Both the position numbers and the translations under genes were made by a program. A stretch of 64,000 nt of DNA from Acetobacter syzygii (lineage in GTDB: Bacteria > Pseudomonadota > Alphaproteobacteria > Acetobacterales > Acetobacteraceae), in the NCBI RefSeq assembly GCF_000964225.1, contig NZ_BAMZ01000008.1, positions 62,001 through 126,000 of the forward strand. Reading direction: 5' to 3'. Every line of letters starts with the position of its first letter. The first letter of the stretch is position 1. Below are positions 1 through 9,330 of the stretch, in pieces. The notes beneath the pieces are model-generated. The model saw only the letters and a list, made by a program, of their open reading frames with translations. It did no database searches and was not told the origin of the DNA.

Positions 1-1438
1 CCCGGTCTGCACGACCAACAGACAGGCGGAACCAGCTCCCGTTCATTTCTGGTGCGCGTTCGCGGGGTTCACGCGGGGGAGCGTTTTCGTCCCGTGGGCC
101 ACGGCTGCGGGTGGCATCGGGGGTAATAACGCGTAGCTGGGCGGGTTCGGGCAGGCTTTTGCGCCACAGGCCCACAAGGGCGGTCGCCAGCTGCTCTGGC
201 GTATGCTCCGTGACCAGCCGCTCGGTCAGAGCCTTGATGTTTTCGTTCTCTGACGGGGGGAGGGACAGAAAGTGCGCCCCAAGCAGGCGTTCTGCATCGG
301 CTTCGGCAATGGCCTGCGGTGTGGGTGCGCCACTCCATTCTGCCGTAACTTTGGCGGCCTGCAGCAGACGTTCGGCCAGACGGCGGCGTGAGGGCGGGAC
401 TAGCAGAACGCAGGTGCCCTTTTTGCCCGCACGGCCCGTACGGCCGGAGCGGTGCAGCAGCGTGGCCGGGTTGGAGGGCAGGCTGGCATGGATGACCAGC
501 CCAAGGTCTGGAATATCAATCCCACGTGCGGCTACGTCGGTGGCAACGCATACGCGGGCCTGACCATGGCGCAGGCTCTCAATGGCGCGGGTCCGTTCGT
601 TCTGGCCCAGATCGCCAGAAATGGCGACGGAGGCAAAGCCCCGTTCGGTCAGAATGCTCTGGAGCTGGCGCACTGCCTCACGCGTGTGGCAGAACACAAT
701 GGCGGACGGGGCCTCAATCAGGCGCAGCACGTTTACTACGGCGCGGGCCATATCGCCCTGATCTACCAGAACGCCACGGTAGGTAATGTCGGTATGGGCG
801 GTGTTGGTGCCGACCGTATCCACCCGCAGGGCATCATGCTGGTAGCGCTTGGCCAGACCGGCAATTTCCCGCGCAATGGTGGCGGAGAACAGCAGGGTCC
901 GGCGGTCCTTGGGGGTGGCGTCCAGCAGGGTTTCCAGCTCATCACGGAACCCGAGGTCCAGCATTTCGTCCGCTTCATCCAGCACGGCGGCTTTCAGGTG
1001 GGACAGGTCGAGGTTGCCCCGTTTGAGGTGGTCGCACAGCCGGCCGGGCGTGCCCACCACAATGTGGCAGCCAGCGGACAGGTGGCGTGCTTCCGTGCGG
1101 GGTTCCATGCCCCCTACGCAGGAGACAATGCGCGCGCCGGTCTTGGCATACAGCCATTCCAGTTCGCTGCGGACCTGTAGGGCCAGCTCACGCGTGGGGG
1201 CAATAACCAGCGCCAGCGGTGCGCCAGCAGGGGGGCAGCGCTCCGCATCATTCAGCAGCGTATCGGCAAGGGAGAGGCCAAAGGCAACAGTCTTGCCCGA
1301 CCCAGTGCGGGCGGAAACAAGCAGGTCACGGCCTTTGGCATCATCGGCCAGAATAGCGGCCTGAACGGCGGTCGGGGCTTCAAACCCGCGCGCGGCCAGA
1401 GCTTGGGCGAGCGGTGCAGGGGCGTTTTGAAAAGGCAT
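1..1438 (-). CDS. DEAD-box ATP-dependent RNA helicase (3' end outside window)
   Basis: ATP-dependent RNA helicase, probably acting in ribosome assembly or mRNA turnover. Reading leftward, the translated frame shows the superfamily-2 motifs in order: ARTGSGKT (motif I), APTRELA, TPGRL, DEADEML, SAT, and late in the C-terminal RecA lobe HRSGRTGRAG. After this lobe the protein continues into a charged linker and the beginning of what looks like a DbpA-type RNA-binding domain (residues reading NGSWFRLSVG) when the window ends, so the stop codon is off the left edge. About 479 codons are visible. I chose the ATG at 1438; an in-frame ATG at 1465 would add nine residues, and neither has a good ribosome-binding site. 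It resembles the DeaD/CsdA/RhlE group, but the exact subfamily is not resolved. Confidence 0.93.
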   Translation of the reverse strand, partial: MPFQNAPAPLAQALAARGFEAPTAVQAAILADDAKGRDLLVSARTGSGKTVAFGLSLADTLLNDAERCPPAGAPLALVIAPTRELALQVRSELEWLYAKTGARIVSCVGGMEPRTEARHLSAGCHIVVGTPGRLCDHLKRGNLDLSHLKAAVLDEADEMLDLGFRDELETLLDATPKDRRTLLFSATIAREIAGLAKRYQHDALRVDTVGTNTAHTDITYRGVLVDQGDMARAVVNVLRLIEAPSAIVFCHTREAVRQLQSILTERGFASVAISGDLGQNERTRAIESLRHGQARVCVATDVAARGIDIPDLGLVIHASLPSNPATLLHRSGRTGRAGKKGTCVLLVPPSRRRLAERLLQAAKVTAEWSGAPTPQAIAEADAERLLGAHFLSLPPSENENIKALTERLVTEHTPEQLATALVGLWRKSLPEPAQLRVITPDATRSRGPRDENAPPREPRERAPEMNGSWFRLSVGRADR

Positions 1439-1567
1439 ATAAGTGAGGTCCAGACAAACAGGCATGAAAGAGGGGGAATAAAGCGTCCTGTCCGGAAAGA
1501 CCTCTCTCTTGTGTCGGGGCTAAGTGCTGCTGACCCGCAGCACCCCGGCAACGTGTAAAAGACATCC

Positions 1568-3484
1568 TTACTGGAAGGGTAGGTAACGGAAATCCATAAA
1601 GAGTTCGCTCAGGCTGGTGTCTGGCGCGCCACCGTTGCCATCCCACGCATGAATGCGGGAATAAGCAAGCTGCACACCAGCTTCCACCGTACCGTAACGG
1701 CCTTTAAGGAAGCGATACCACGCTCCGACTGTGGCTTCCATAACACTATGGATGTTACTGCCAGCCGCACAATTACCACTCAGCTCGGTATAGCATCCCG
1801 TATTGTTGTAGGCGGGGTTGCCATAACCATAGGCTTGACCACCTTCCGAGAAGTAGCTGCGACCGGCCTGTTGGTAGCCAAAATAGCCATACACGTCAAT
1901 GAGCGGGTTGGGGTGGGCAATAATTCCTGCTGTTCCCTGCAAGGAAAAGAGCGGCGAGGGTGCGCCATTGGACTTGAGCGTGGCATCGGGCAACAGTACG
2001 GACCCGTAGCGGCCAATGCCGTAACCTGCCAGCCCGGCCAGCCGGACTTCCACCTTGTGCGGAATAACCGGCAGAATCATGGACCCGCCACCCCCACCAC
2101 CCACGGCCGTGTGGTTTTTGCCCCCACCAAGGGTGGAGACCCGGTCATGCGGGAAGTGGAGAATCCCTTCCACTTCGTAATGGCCCCAGTGCGGGTCCCA
2201 TGCGATCTTGCCAATGACGTCGGGGGCGATCTCGTTGGGGAACAGGGCGTTGTTGGTCAGGCCCGTACCATCGGAGCCAACGGTTACCGTCTGCCCTGTG
2301 GGCAGCACAACCTGCCCGTCCGAGCTGCCAGCGGTAAAATTGTTCAGGCTGTAAAGCGTTGCCGAATTTTCAATCGACAGGCCGGTCCACAGGCGGTGGT
2401 TGAGGAAGTCCTTAACAAACCGGAACTGCAACTGCCGCGACCACGTCTGCCCTGCCAGCATGGAGGATTCTATGGTTTCGGGCAGGCTTTCCTGTCGGGG
2501 GATAATCCCTACGCGACCGGGGGTCAGCATACTCCACGCCTGCCCGGCAAGGAAATGGAAGTTCTCCTTGCTGTTATCGTAGGCAAGGTAGGCCTGCCGC
2601 AGGCGGAAGGCGTAGCTGTTGCTCTCGTAAGCATCGGTGGTGGCCGCCCCGGCCCCAAAGTCCATTTCAAACACGCCGGAAATGGTGGAGTACTTGTCCA
2701 CATTCCCGCGCGCCATGAGCGAGAGGCGGCTGTAACGGGCACTGCCGTCAAAATTGTCGGTATGGTAACGCGGTTCGTTCTTGAACGGCGTTGCCTGCCA
2801 GAAGTTGAAGGTGCCGCTGGCGGTGTGGCGGTTGGCCTCCACGGCGGAGGCATCAATAAACCCACCCAGAATAAGGGTGACCGGCCCCATATGGAACACG
2901 CCATGGTCACCCAGAGCGCCAGCAGCCTGCGCGCCCGCCGTCTCCCGCGAGTGGGGGCCGACGCCGTTTTCCGCCAGGCGGGAGATCACGTCTTCCGCAC
3001 GGTGGCCAACCACGGATTCCACGGTTGGGGTGTCTTCCATACCGCTAAAGCTGGGCTGGGCATCCGGGCCGGTGGCGCGCAGGTGCCCGTTGCCGCCAAA
3101 GTGGGCCGGGCGGGTGTTATTGGCTTCTTCGCCATGCTCGGCGGAGGCTACGGCAATGCCTGCCTCGTGGTCGGCAGCTTCCAGACTGGCAATCTGGTGT
3201 GCCCCGCCTGCACCGTGGTGGGCGGCGGCATTACCCGCGTGGGCTACGGTGCGGTGTGCGGCAATCTGTTTTTGCACGCTTACAAGCGCTTTTTGCAGGG
3301 CGCGTTGTTCGGACTGAATGCGCGAGATCTGCTGTTCCAGCGCATCGAGCGATGCGTCGTCCCCGGCGGCAAGGGCTGGTGTGCTCAGGCACAGCAGCAG
3401 CGGGCCTGTGGCCAGCGCCGTACCCATGCAAAGGCCGGTTGTGCAGTGCGCCCAAGAGGCGTGCAGGGACTTAAAGATGCGCAT
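1568..3484 (-). CDS. Outer-membrane porin-like beta-barrel protein with N-terminal coiled coil
   Basis: Probable trimeric outer-membrane channel. The 638-residue product starts with a signal peptide ending near LSTPALAAG. A heptad-rich stretch follows (LDALEQQISRIQSEQRALQK), typical of the periplasmic trimerising coiled coil of OprO/DcaP-like porins. A His/Ala/Gly-rich spacer comes next, then a long stretch of alternating hydrophobic/polar strands such as YSRLSLMARG, LRQAYLAYD and FLAGQAWSMLTPG. The last residue is Phe (FRYLPFQ region), as expected for BAM-assembled barrels, although it is one position from the end. The ATG at 3484 follows GAAGAGAG; an in-frame TTG at 3505 would place seven extra residues before the signal peptide. 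The gene stands alone. The substrate cannot be read from sequence. Confidence 0.75.
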   Translation of the reverse strand: MRIFKSLHASWAHCTTGLCMGTALATGPLLLCLSTPALAAGDDASLDALEQQISRIQSEQRALQKALVSVQKQIAAHRTVAHAGNAAAHHGAGGAHQIASLEAADHEAGIAVASAEHGEEANNTRPAHFGGNGHLRATGPDAQPSFSGMEDTPTVESVVGHRAEDVISRLAENGVGPHSRETAGAQAAGALGDHGVFHMGPVTLILGGFIDASAVEANRHTASGTFNFWQATPFKNEPRYHTDNFDGSARYSRLSLMARGNVDKYSTISGVFEMDFGAGAATTDAYESNSYAFRLRQAYLAYDNSKENFHFLAGQAWSMLTPGRVGIIPRQESLPETIESSMLAGQTWSRQLQFRFVKDFLNHRLWTGLSIENSATLYSLNNFTAGSSDGQVVLPTGQTVTVGSDGTGLTNNALFPNEIAPDVIGKIAWDPHWGHYEVEGILHFPHDRVSTLGGGKNHTAVGGGGGGSMILPVIPHKVEVRLAGLAGYGIGRYGSVLLPDATLKSNGAPSPLFSLQGTAGIIAHPNPLIDVYGYFGYQQAGRSYFSEGGQAYGYGNPAYNNTGCYTELSGNCAAGSNIHSVMEATVGAWYRFLKGRYGTVEAGVQLAYSRIHAWDGNGGAPDTSLSELFMDFRYLPFQ

Positions 3485-3661
3485 GCTCTCTTCATTTTCT
3501 GGCAAGTGTTACGCGGGAACCTGCCCGATCAGAACCATTTTAGGACCCCTTTAGTAAAGAGAGACATGCTTAAAAAATAATTTCAGAACAAAGACGCTTG
3601 CCGTTAAAGTAAGGCGAAATAATTTTTTACAATTACAGAGCATAGGGAGCTGCCACTCTTC

Positions 3662-4063
3662 ATGGCCAGAATGATTCACAGCATGTTGCGGGTGCTGGAT
3701 GAGCAGAAATCGGTCGCGTTTTATGCGGATACGCTGGGCATTGTGCCTGTTGGCCGCTTTGAGTTCGAGAGTTTTACACTGGTCTATCTGGCCAATGACG
3801 AGCAGAGCTTTGAACTGGAGCTGACCATAAACCACGGTCGTACCGAACCTTACGCACAGGGCGATGGGTATGGGCATCTGGCGGTTTCCGTAGCGGATGT
3901 TGTGGCCGAACATGCCCGTATGCAGGCGGCAGGCCACCCGGTAACTGCGGTGAAAACCCTGCAACATGAGGGCACGGTGGTCGGGCAGTTTTTCTTTCTG
4001 ACTGACCCGGACGGGTATAAGATTGAAGTCCTCCAGCGTGGCGCACCCGGCCGCTTTGTTTAA
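3662..4063 (+). CDS. gloA: Lactoylglutathione lyase (glyoxalase I)
   Basis: Converts the hemithioacetal of methylglyoxal and glutathione to S-lactoylglutathione, a cytosolic detoxification step. The 133-residue product has the usual length and two-repeat VOC fold. All four metal-ligand positions of E. coli GlxI can be matched: His6 (in IHSMLRV), Glu53 (in ELELT), His72 (in GYGHLAVSV) and Glu122 (in YKIEVLQR). This spacing without long insertions is typical of the Ni/Co-type bacterial enzyme. The gene is monocistronic in appearance, lying between the leftward porin gene and dapF, with an AT-rich upstream stretch (3560-3650) that could hold its promoter. An alternative is another VOC dioxygenase, but the full ligand set favours gloA. 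Confidence 0.92.
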   Translation: MARMIHSMLRVLDEQKSVAFYADTLGIVPVGRFEFESFTLVYLANDEQSFELELTINHGRTEPYAQGDGYGHLAVSVADVVAEHARMQAAGHPVTAVKTLQHEGTVVGQFFFLTDPDGYKIEVLQRGAPGRFV

Positions 4064-4184
4064 TAACATCTGAGCGGGACAGGGGATGGCTCGCCATGCT
4101 ATGGGCATGGGGGCCATGTACGCGCAGCCGCCCCAGTGGGTGGGGGCATGGCATCCCTGTCTGAATTGGCATATAAGGCGCGCA

Positions 4185-5000
4185 ATGCTGACCTCTTTCC
4201 ATAAAATGCACGGTTTGGGGAATGACTTTGTCATCCTCGACGAGCGGCCTGCTCACCTGCCCCTGACCCCTACCCGCATTGCGGCTCTGGCGCACCGGCG
4301 GCGCGGTATTGGCTGCGACCAGCTTGTAACCCTGCGCCCTGCCTGCGCGCCGGGGGCCGATGTGTTTGTGCGCTTTTTTAACCCTGATGGGTCAGAGGCA
4401 GGGGCCTGTGGCAATGCCTCGCGCTGTGTTGCGGACCTTGTGTGGCGGCAGACGGGCAACGCGGCCCCCGTGCTGCAAACCCGTGCGGGCCTGCTGCCAA
4501 CCCGCAGGGAAGCCGATGGGCTGGTAACGGTGGATATGGGCGAACCCCGGACCAACTGGCAGGACGTGCCCTTGGCTACGGCGGTGGATACGCTGCACCT
4601 GCCTTTGCCGGGGGACCCGGCGGCGGTGTCCATGGGGAACCCGCACGCCACGTTTTTTGTGTCCGACTTTGCCATGCTGGCGCAGGGCAATGCGCTGGAA
4701 CACGACCCCATTTTTCCCGACCGGGCCAACATCGGTTTTGCACGGATGGATACGCCAGAACACATGCGGCTCAAGGTGCATGAGCGCGGCGCGGGTGTGA
4801 CCGAGGCGTGCGGCTCCGGGGCCTGTGCGGCCGTGGTCAATGCCGTGCGGCGCGGGCTTGCCGCGCGGAACTGTGTGGTGGAACTCGATGGTGGGGTGCT
4901 GCGCATTGTGTGGTCGGCCCAGACCAACCATGTGCTTATGACCGGCTCCGCCACCACAGCTTTTGAAGGGACGGTCGATCTGGCCGCCTATCCATCATGA
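4185..5000 (+). CDS. dapF: Diaminopimelate epimerase
   Basis: Interconverts LL- and meso-diaminopimelate, supplying lysine and the peptidoglycan cross-linking residue. The 271-residue protein begins with the family signature [16 protein letters not shown]. Both catalytic cysteines of the two-base mechanism are present: Cys75 in GACGNASRC and Cys209 in EACGSGAC. The start at 4185 is preceded by AAGGCG at a normal distance; the reading frame is open about 100 bases further upstream, but that extension does not resemble the family. The stop overlaps the start of the next gene (ATGA at 4997-5000), so dapF and mtaB are probably translationally coupled. Confidence 0.97.
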   Translation: MLTSFHKMHGLGNDFVILDERPAHLPLTPTRIAALAHRRRGIGCDQLVTLRPACAPGADVFVRFFNPDGSEAGACGNASRCVADLVWRQTGNAAPVLQTRAGLLPTRREADGLVTVDMGEPRTNWQDVPLATAVDTLHLPLPGDPAAVSMGNPHATFFVSDFAMLAQGNALEHDPIFPDRANIGFARMDTPEHMRLKVHERGAGVTEACGSGACAAVVNAVRRGLAARNCVVELDGGVLRIVWSAQTNHVLMTGSATTAFEGTVDLAAYPS

Positions 5001-6244
5001 CCACCCGCCCCGAAATCCTGACCTTTGGCTGCCGCCTGAACACGTGGGAGAGCGAGGTCATGCGTGACCACGCGCAGGGCTTGGGTAACGTGATTATTGT
5101 TAACACCTGCGCGGTTACGGGGGAGGCGGAGCGTCAGGCCCGTCAGGCCATCCGCCGTGCCCACCGCCAGAACCCCGATGCCCGCATTGTGGTAACCGGC
5201 TGCGCAGCCCAGATCCACCCCGAAAACTGGACAAGCCTGCCCGGCGTAACCCGCGTTCTGGGGAACGAGGAAAAGCTGAAGGCCGAGAGCTGGTCCCCCG
5301 CAGCACTGGCCGAGCCTGTGGCCGTGTCCGACATTATGGCCGCCAAGGAAACAGCCGCCCATCTGGTCACGGAATTTGCAGGCCGCACCCGTGCGTTTGT
5401 GCAGGTGCAGCAGGGGTGCGACCACCGCTGTACCTTCTGCATTATTCCCTTCGGGCGTGGGCCTTCGCGCTCCGTGCCGGTGGGGGCCGTGGTGGAGCAG
5501 GTGCGGGCGCTGGTGCAGGCAGGCTACCGCGAGGTGGTGCTGACCGGGGTGGACATGACCTCCTGGGGGGCGGACCTGCCGGGTAAGCCTGTGCTGGGGC
5601 AGTTGTGCCGCCGGGTGCTGCGGCTGGTACCGGAACTGGAGCGGCTGCGCCTGTCCTCGGTCGATCCAGTGGAGATTGATGAGGATATCTGGCAACTGCT
5701 GGAGGCGGAACCACGGTTTATGCCGTACCTGCACCTGTCGTTGCAGGCCGGGTCGGACCTTATTCTCAAACGCATGAAGCGCCGCCACCTTGTGGCCGAT
5801 GCCGCCAGTGTGGTGGCACGGGCCAGAAGTCTGCGGCCCGATATTGGCATTGGTGCGGATATTATTGCGGGCTTTCCCACTGAGGACGAAGCCCTGTTTG
5901 AGCAGACGCGGGCTTTTCTGGCCGATATGGCGTTGCCGTACCTGCATGTTTTTCCGTACAGCGAGCGTGAGGGCACGCCTGCCGCGCGGATGCGTGCGGT
6001 GCCCGTGCCCCAGCGCAAGGCGCGTGCGGCCAGCCTGCGGGCCGTAGGGGCGGTATCTGCTGCACGGTACTACGCAAGTCTGCTGGGCCAGCCCCAGCGC
6101 GTGCTGATGGAAACCCCCACAACAGGACATAGCGAGCAGTTTGCACCAGTCCGCCTGACCGGGGCCGAGGCCACGGTGGGGGATATTCTCTCTCTTCTGC
6201 CCGTTGCGGTGGAAGAGGGCGGACTGGTGGCGGAAAGGATCTAG
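4997..6244 (+). CDS. mtaB: tRNA t6A37 methylthiotransferase (radical SAM)
   Basis: Adds a methylthio group to threonylcarbamoyladenosine-37 in tRNAs reading ANN codons. The 415-residue product has the MiaB-family order. The N-terminal UPF0004 domain carries three cluster ligands (Cys12 in TFGCRLN, Cys38 in NTCAVT, Cys69 in TGCAAQ). The radical-SAM core binds its 4Fe-4S cluster through Cys141, Cys145 and Cys148 (GCDHRCTFC). A short C-terminal TRAM-like region follows. The NTCAVT motif and the overall length fit MtaB better than MiaB or RimO. The start overlaps the dapF stop by four bases. The stop is one base before the ftsY ATG, so three genes sit in one tight transcription unit. Confidence 0.95.
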   Translation: MTTRPEILTFGCRLNTWESEVMRDHAQGLGNVIIVNTCAVTGEAERQARQAIRRAHRQNPDARIVVTGCAAQIHPENWTSLPGVTRVLGNEEKLKAESWSPAALAEPVAVSDIMAAKETAAHLVTEFAGRTRAFVQVQQGCDHRCTFCIIPFGRGPSRSVPVGAVVEQVRALVQAGYREVVLTGVDMTSWGADLPGKPVLGQLCRRVLRLVPELERLRLSSVDPVEIDEDIWQLLEAEPRFMPYLHLSLQAGSDLILKRMKRRHLVADAASVVARARSLRPDIGIGADIIAGFPTEDEALFEQTRAFLADMALPYLHVFPYSEREGTPAARMRAVPVPQRKARAASLRAVGAVSAARYYASLLGQPQRVLMETPTTGHSEQFAPVRLTGAEATVGDILSLLPVAVEEGGLVAERI

Positions 6245-6245
6245 A

Positions 6246-7175
6246 ATGGCGCTTGGTTTTTTCTCCCGTCTCAAGCAGGGGCTTTCCCGTTCCACGCAAA
6301 AGCTGGGCGGCGGGCTTACGGGTATGTTTACCCGCCGCAAGCTGGATGATGCGGCGCTGGAGGAACTGGAGGACCTGCTGATCACGGCAGACCTTGGCCC
6401 CGGTGTGGCGGAAAAGGTGATCGAGGCTTTCCGTTCATCCCGCTTTGGAACAGAAGTAACGGATGAGGAAATCCGGATTGCACTGGCGGAGGAAATTGCC
6501 CGCATTCTGGAGCCGGTAGCCGTACCCTTTGCGCCAGACCCGGCCCATAAGCCGCATGTGGTGCTGGTGGTGGGGGTCAATGGTGTGGGCAAAACCACCA
6601 CCATTGGCAAAATGGCCCGCTTTTTTTCCGAGCAGGGCAGCAAGGTCATGATGGTGGCGGGCGATACGTTCCGTGCCGCCGCCGTGGAGCAGCTCCAGAT
6701 ATGGGGCGAGCGCACGGGCTGCCCGGTTATTGCCGGGCCACCGGGGGCGGATGCTGCTGGTCTTGCCTATGAGGCGCTCAAACGCGGTAAAGCCGAAGGT
6801 GCGGACCTTCTGTTCGTGGATACGGCAGGCCGTTTGCACAACAAGTCGGCCCTTATGGAGGAGCTGGCAAAAATTATTCGCGTCATGCGCAAGTTTGACG
6901 AGACCGCGCCCCATTCGGTCCTGCTGGTGCTGGATGCCACAACAGGGCAGAATGCCGTGGAGCAGGTGCGGGTTTTTCGCGAACTTGTGAACGTGAGCGG
7001 GCTGGTGGTGACCAAACTGGACGGTTCGGCACGGGGCGGCATTGTTGTCGCACTGGCCGATGGTTTTGGCCTGCCCGTCCATGCCGTGGGTGTGGGGGAA
7101 CAGGCCGAGGATCTCCGGCCTTTTTCCGCCATGGACTACGCGCGCGGGCTGGTTGGCCTGCCCGGAATAGAGTGA
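6246..7175 (+). CDS. ftsY: Signal recognition particle receptor
   Basis: SRP receptor GTPase that docks ribosome-nascent-chain complexes at the inner membrane. The 309-residue protein has a short basic N-terminus (FFSRLKQGLSRSTQKLGG), a four-helix N domain, and a G domain. The G domain shows GVNGVGKTTT (G1), DTFRAAAVEQL (G2 region), DTAGRLHNK (G3), TKLDGSARGG (G4) and a typical GVGEQAEDLRPF closing motif. It lacks the long acidic A domain of the enterobacterial protein, as is usual in alphaproteobacteria. The ATG at 6246 is preceded by AAAGGA inside the end of mtaB, pointing to co-translation with that gene. Confidence 0.97.
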   Translation: MALGFFSRLKQGLSRSTQKLGGGLTGMFTRRKLDDAALEELEDLLITADLGPGVAEKVIEAFRSSRFGTEVTDEEIRIALAEEIARILEPVAVPFAPDPAHKPHVVLVVGVNGVGKTTTIGKMARFFSEQGSKVMMVAGDTFRAAAVEQLQIWGERTGCPVIAGPPGADAAGLAYEALKRGKAEGADLLFVDTAGRLHNKSALMEELAKIIRVMRKFDETAPHSVLLVLDATTGQNAVEQVRVFRELVNVSGLVVTKLDGSARGGIVVALADGFGLPVHAVGVGEQAEDLRPFSAMDYARGLVGLPGIE

Positions 7176-7236
7176 TCAGCGGGGTGGCGTACCTGCGACG
7201 GAGCAATATTTTGGTCCTTAAGCCTGCTAAGGTTTC

Positions 7237-7265
7237 TTGACAGGATATGGCAGCCCCGTTAGCAA
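7237..7265 (+). promoter_or_regulatory. Candidate promoter for the F0 ATP synthase operon
   Basis: The gap between ftsY and atpI holds a perfect TTGACA at 7237-7242, followed 17 bases later by TAGCAA at 7260-7265. The -35 match is exact and the -10 match is poor, so this is only a suggestion. It is the best sigma-70-like site in the gap and lies about 30 bases before atpI. Confidence 0.3.
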
Positions 7266-7295
7266 GCGCCTGCACCCCCTTGGGAGGTGCGAGGT

Positions 7296-7601
7296 ATGCG
7301 TGAGGAAAAAAGCGATTCCTTTGACGCCAGATTGAAGTCGGCAGAACGCCGGTACGGTCTGGTCAAGGAGGAAAAACCACCCGTTGATGCAGGGATAGAG
7401 GCCGACAGGTCGCTCGCAGCATTGGCGTTCAGAGCCGGGACAGAAATGCTCGCGGGGCTGATTGTGGGGGTTGGCATAGGGTGGGGGCTGGATCACTGGC
7501 TCCATACCCGGGCGCTGTTCCTTGTGATCTTCGCACTTTTGGGTGGGAGCGCCGGAGTGCTGAACGTTTGGCGTCTGGTCAGGACGATGGACGTAAAGTA
7601 A
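7296..7601 (+). CDS. atpI: ATP synthase protein I
   Basis: Small membrane protein that helps assemble the c-ring of the F0 sector. The 101-residue product has a charged cytoplasmic N-terminus with an SAERRYG segment and two hydrophobic helices (roughly residues 45-65 and 75-90), including the Gly-rich GVGIGWGLDHW motif typical of alphaproteobacterial AtpI (AtpZ/AtpI family). The ATG at 7296 follows a perfect GGAGG eight bases upstream; an in-frame GTG at 7287 lies inside that site and is less likely. It is the first gene of the F0 operon. Confidence 0.92.
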   Translation: MREEKSDSFDARLKSAERRYGLVKEEKPPVDAGIEADRSLAALAFRAGTEMLAGLIVGVGIGWGLDHWLHTRALFLVIFALLGGSAGVLNVWRLVRTMDVK

Positions 7602-7651
7602 GAAGCTGAAAACCCGATAGTCGATTCGGGGTGAGGTCTAGGAGAGCGGTT

Positions 7652-8401
7652 GTGGCGGGCGGTTCCAGCATTAACGTACTTGAACAGTTTGAGCTCCACC
7701 CCGTTCTTGGCGGGCTGGGCGAGGCTCTGCGCTTCAGCCAGTCACCGCTGTACATGATCGCGGCTGTCTGTCTGGTTCTGGCGTTCCTGTATTTTGGTAT
7801 GCGCCCTGCGGCAGTTGTGCCCGGTCGCCTCCAGGCCGCAGCAGAAGTCTGCTACGAATTCATTCATAACATGGCGGTGGATACAATCGGACCGGAAGGC
7901 GCTGCGTTCTTCCCGTTCATCTTCACCCTGTTCTTCTTCATTCTGGCGGGGAACTACATCGGGCTTCTGCCTTTCTCCTTCACCTTTACCAGCCATATTG
8001 CTGTCACCTTCGCCATGGCGTTCATGGTGTTCCTGCTGACGGTTGTGGTTTCGCTCAAGGTGCAGGGGCTGCGGTTTTTTGCACACTTCATGCCGGATGG
8101 TGCCAGCCCTTTTCTGGCGCCCCTGCTGATCCCGATTGAGATTCTCTCGTTCCTCTCCCGCCCTGTGAGCCTGTCTATCCGACTGTTCGCCAACATGGTG
8201 GCCGGACACGTCATGTTCGATATTTTCGCAAGCTTTGTCATCATGCTCGCCGGGTTTGGCGTCGTGGGTGACGTGTTTGCGATCGGGCCCATCGCCATTA
8301 ACGTGGCGCTTATGGCTCTTGAGTTGCTTGTTGGGGTGTTGCAGGCCTATGTGTTTGCAATCCTGACGTGCATCTACCTGCGGGAGGCCGTGGCTCACTG
8401 A
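7652..8401 (+). CDS. atpB: F0F1 ATP synthase subunit a
   Basis: Membrane stator subunit carrying the two proton half-channels of F0. The 249-residue protein has five to six transmembrane segments and the essential arginine in SLSIRLFANMVAGH, which faces the c-ring carboxylate. A conserved ALELLVGVLQAYVF helix lies near the C-terminus. I chose GTG at 7652 because AGGAG lies seven bases upstream; an upstream in-frame GTG at 7631 would add seven residues. It sits second in the order atpI-atpB-atpE-b'-b, the usual alphaproteobacterial F0 operon, which is separate from the F1 operon. Confidence 0.96.
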   Translation: MAGGSSINVLEQFELHPVLGGLGEALRFSQSPLYMIAAVCLVLAFLYFGMRPAAVVPGRLQAAAEVCYEFIHNMAVDTIGPEGAAFFPFIFTLFFFILAGNYIGLLPFSFTFTSHIAVTFAMAFMVFLLTVVVSLKVQGLRFFAHFMPDGASPFLAPLLIPIEILSFLSRPVSLSIRLFANMVAGHVMFDIFASFVIMLAGFGVVGDVFAIGPIAINVALMALELLVGVLQAYVFAILTCIYLREAVAH

Positions 8402-8453
8402 GCTGCTTTGCCCGTTTCGTTTGAAACTGTCTTGAAACAAGGAAGTGACTGAT

Positions 8454-8678
8454 ATGGACATCGCTGCAGCCCGGGAAATCGGTGCAGGTATCGCCGTTAT
8501 CGCCCTCGCCGGCGTTGGTATCGGCCTCGGCAACATCTTCTCCACGCTGGTCAGCAGCATCGCTCGCAACCCGGCGGCTCGCCCGCACGTGTTTGGTCTG
8601 GGCATGCTCGGCTTTGCGCTGACAGAAGCTATCGCCCTGTTCGCGCTGCTGATCGCATTCCTGATCCTCTTCGTCTGA
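8454..8678 (+). CDS. atpE: F0F1 ATP synthase subunit c
   Basis: Proteolipid that forms the rotating c-ring. The 74-residue hairpin has two hydrophobic helices joined by the polar loop [11 protein letters not shown]. The ion-binding carboxylate is the Glu in [13 protein letters not shown] of the second helix. The accompanying residues do not obviously form the sodium-binding signature, so proton coupling is the natural reading. The ATG at 8454 is preceded by AAGGAAG. A 52-base spacer separates it from atpB. Confidence 0.97.
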   Translation: MDIAAAREIGAGIAVIALAGVGIGLGNIFSTLVSSIARNPAARPHVFGLGMLGFALTEAIALFALLIAFLILFV

Positions 8679-8706
8679 GATCGGGAAAATAAGAGGAGAC
8701 ATTCCT

Positions 8707-9306
8707 GTGGGTGTGATTACGAAGACAGTTCGTGCCGGACTGCTTGCAACGGTTTGCGGCGTTTCTTTGCTGGCCGTTTCGGCACCTGGTGCATACGCCA
8801 CGGGAATGCCTCAGCTTGACTTTGCCAACCCGCTTGTGACCGGTCAGGTCATGTGGGGGGCAATTATTTTCTTCATCTTCTATCTTGTTCTCAGCAAAGC
8901 CATGCTGCCGGGCGTTGCCCGCGTTCTGCATGACCGTAGCCAGCGTATTACAGGTGACCTTGACGTTGCCCGGTCCGCTAAACAGGATGCTGATAAAGCC
9001 GTAGCCGAACTCCAGCAGGCCCGCAAAGATGCCATGGCAGAAGCCCAGGCGCATCTTCAGAAGGTTCTGGACGAGGAACACCGTGCGGCAGAGCAGCAGA
9101 TGCAGGAAATTAACGCACGTCTGGCGTCTGAAATAGCAGAAGCCGAAAAGAATGTTGCGGCAGAAAAAGCACGTGCCTTGAGCGCGCTTAAAGAAATTGC
9201 GGCCGATACCACACAGGCGCTGGTGCAGCGACTGACTGGTGTTGTGCCAGACGCACAGCTTGTTGCCCGGAATGTTGAAAGCGCTTCAGCGCAACGCAGC
9301 ATCTGA
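8707..9306 (+). CDS. atpF2: F0F1 ATP synthase subunit b'
   Basis: One of two different peripheral-stalk subunits, heterodimerising with the b subunit encoded next. The 199-residue product has an N-terminal hydrophobic stretch resembling a signal sequence (ending near SAPGAYAT). A membrane anchor (MWGAIIFFIFYLVLSK) follows, then a long charged helix (about residues 75-185) for coiled-coil pairing. Signal-like leaders are common in alphaproteobacterial b' subunits. The start is GTG with AGGAGA upstream. Having b' and b as separate genes is characteristic of alphaproteobacteria and phototrophs. Confidence 0.93.
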   Translation: MGVITKTVRAGLLATVCGVSLLAVSAPGAYATGMPQLDFANPLVTGQVMWGAIIFFIFYLVLSKAMLPGVARVLHDRSQRITGDLDVARSAKQDADKAVAELQQARKDAMAEAQAHLQKVLDEEHRAAEQQMQEINARLASEIAEAEKNVAAEKARALSALKEIAADTTQALVQRLTGVVPDAQLVARNVESASAQRSI

Positions 9307-9330
9307 TCCGTTCTCAGGGGAATTTTGGTC

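Noticed and set aside
1649-3580. 643-codon open frame on the plus strand opposite the porin gene
   Set aside because: It is antisense to a gene with a signal peptide and beta-barrel pattern, has no family-like sequence and arises from the high third-position GC of the real gene.
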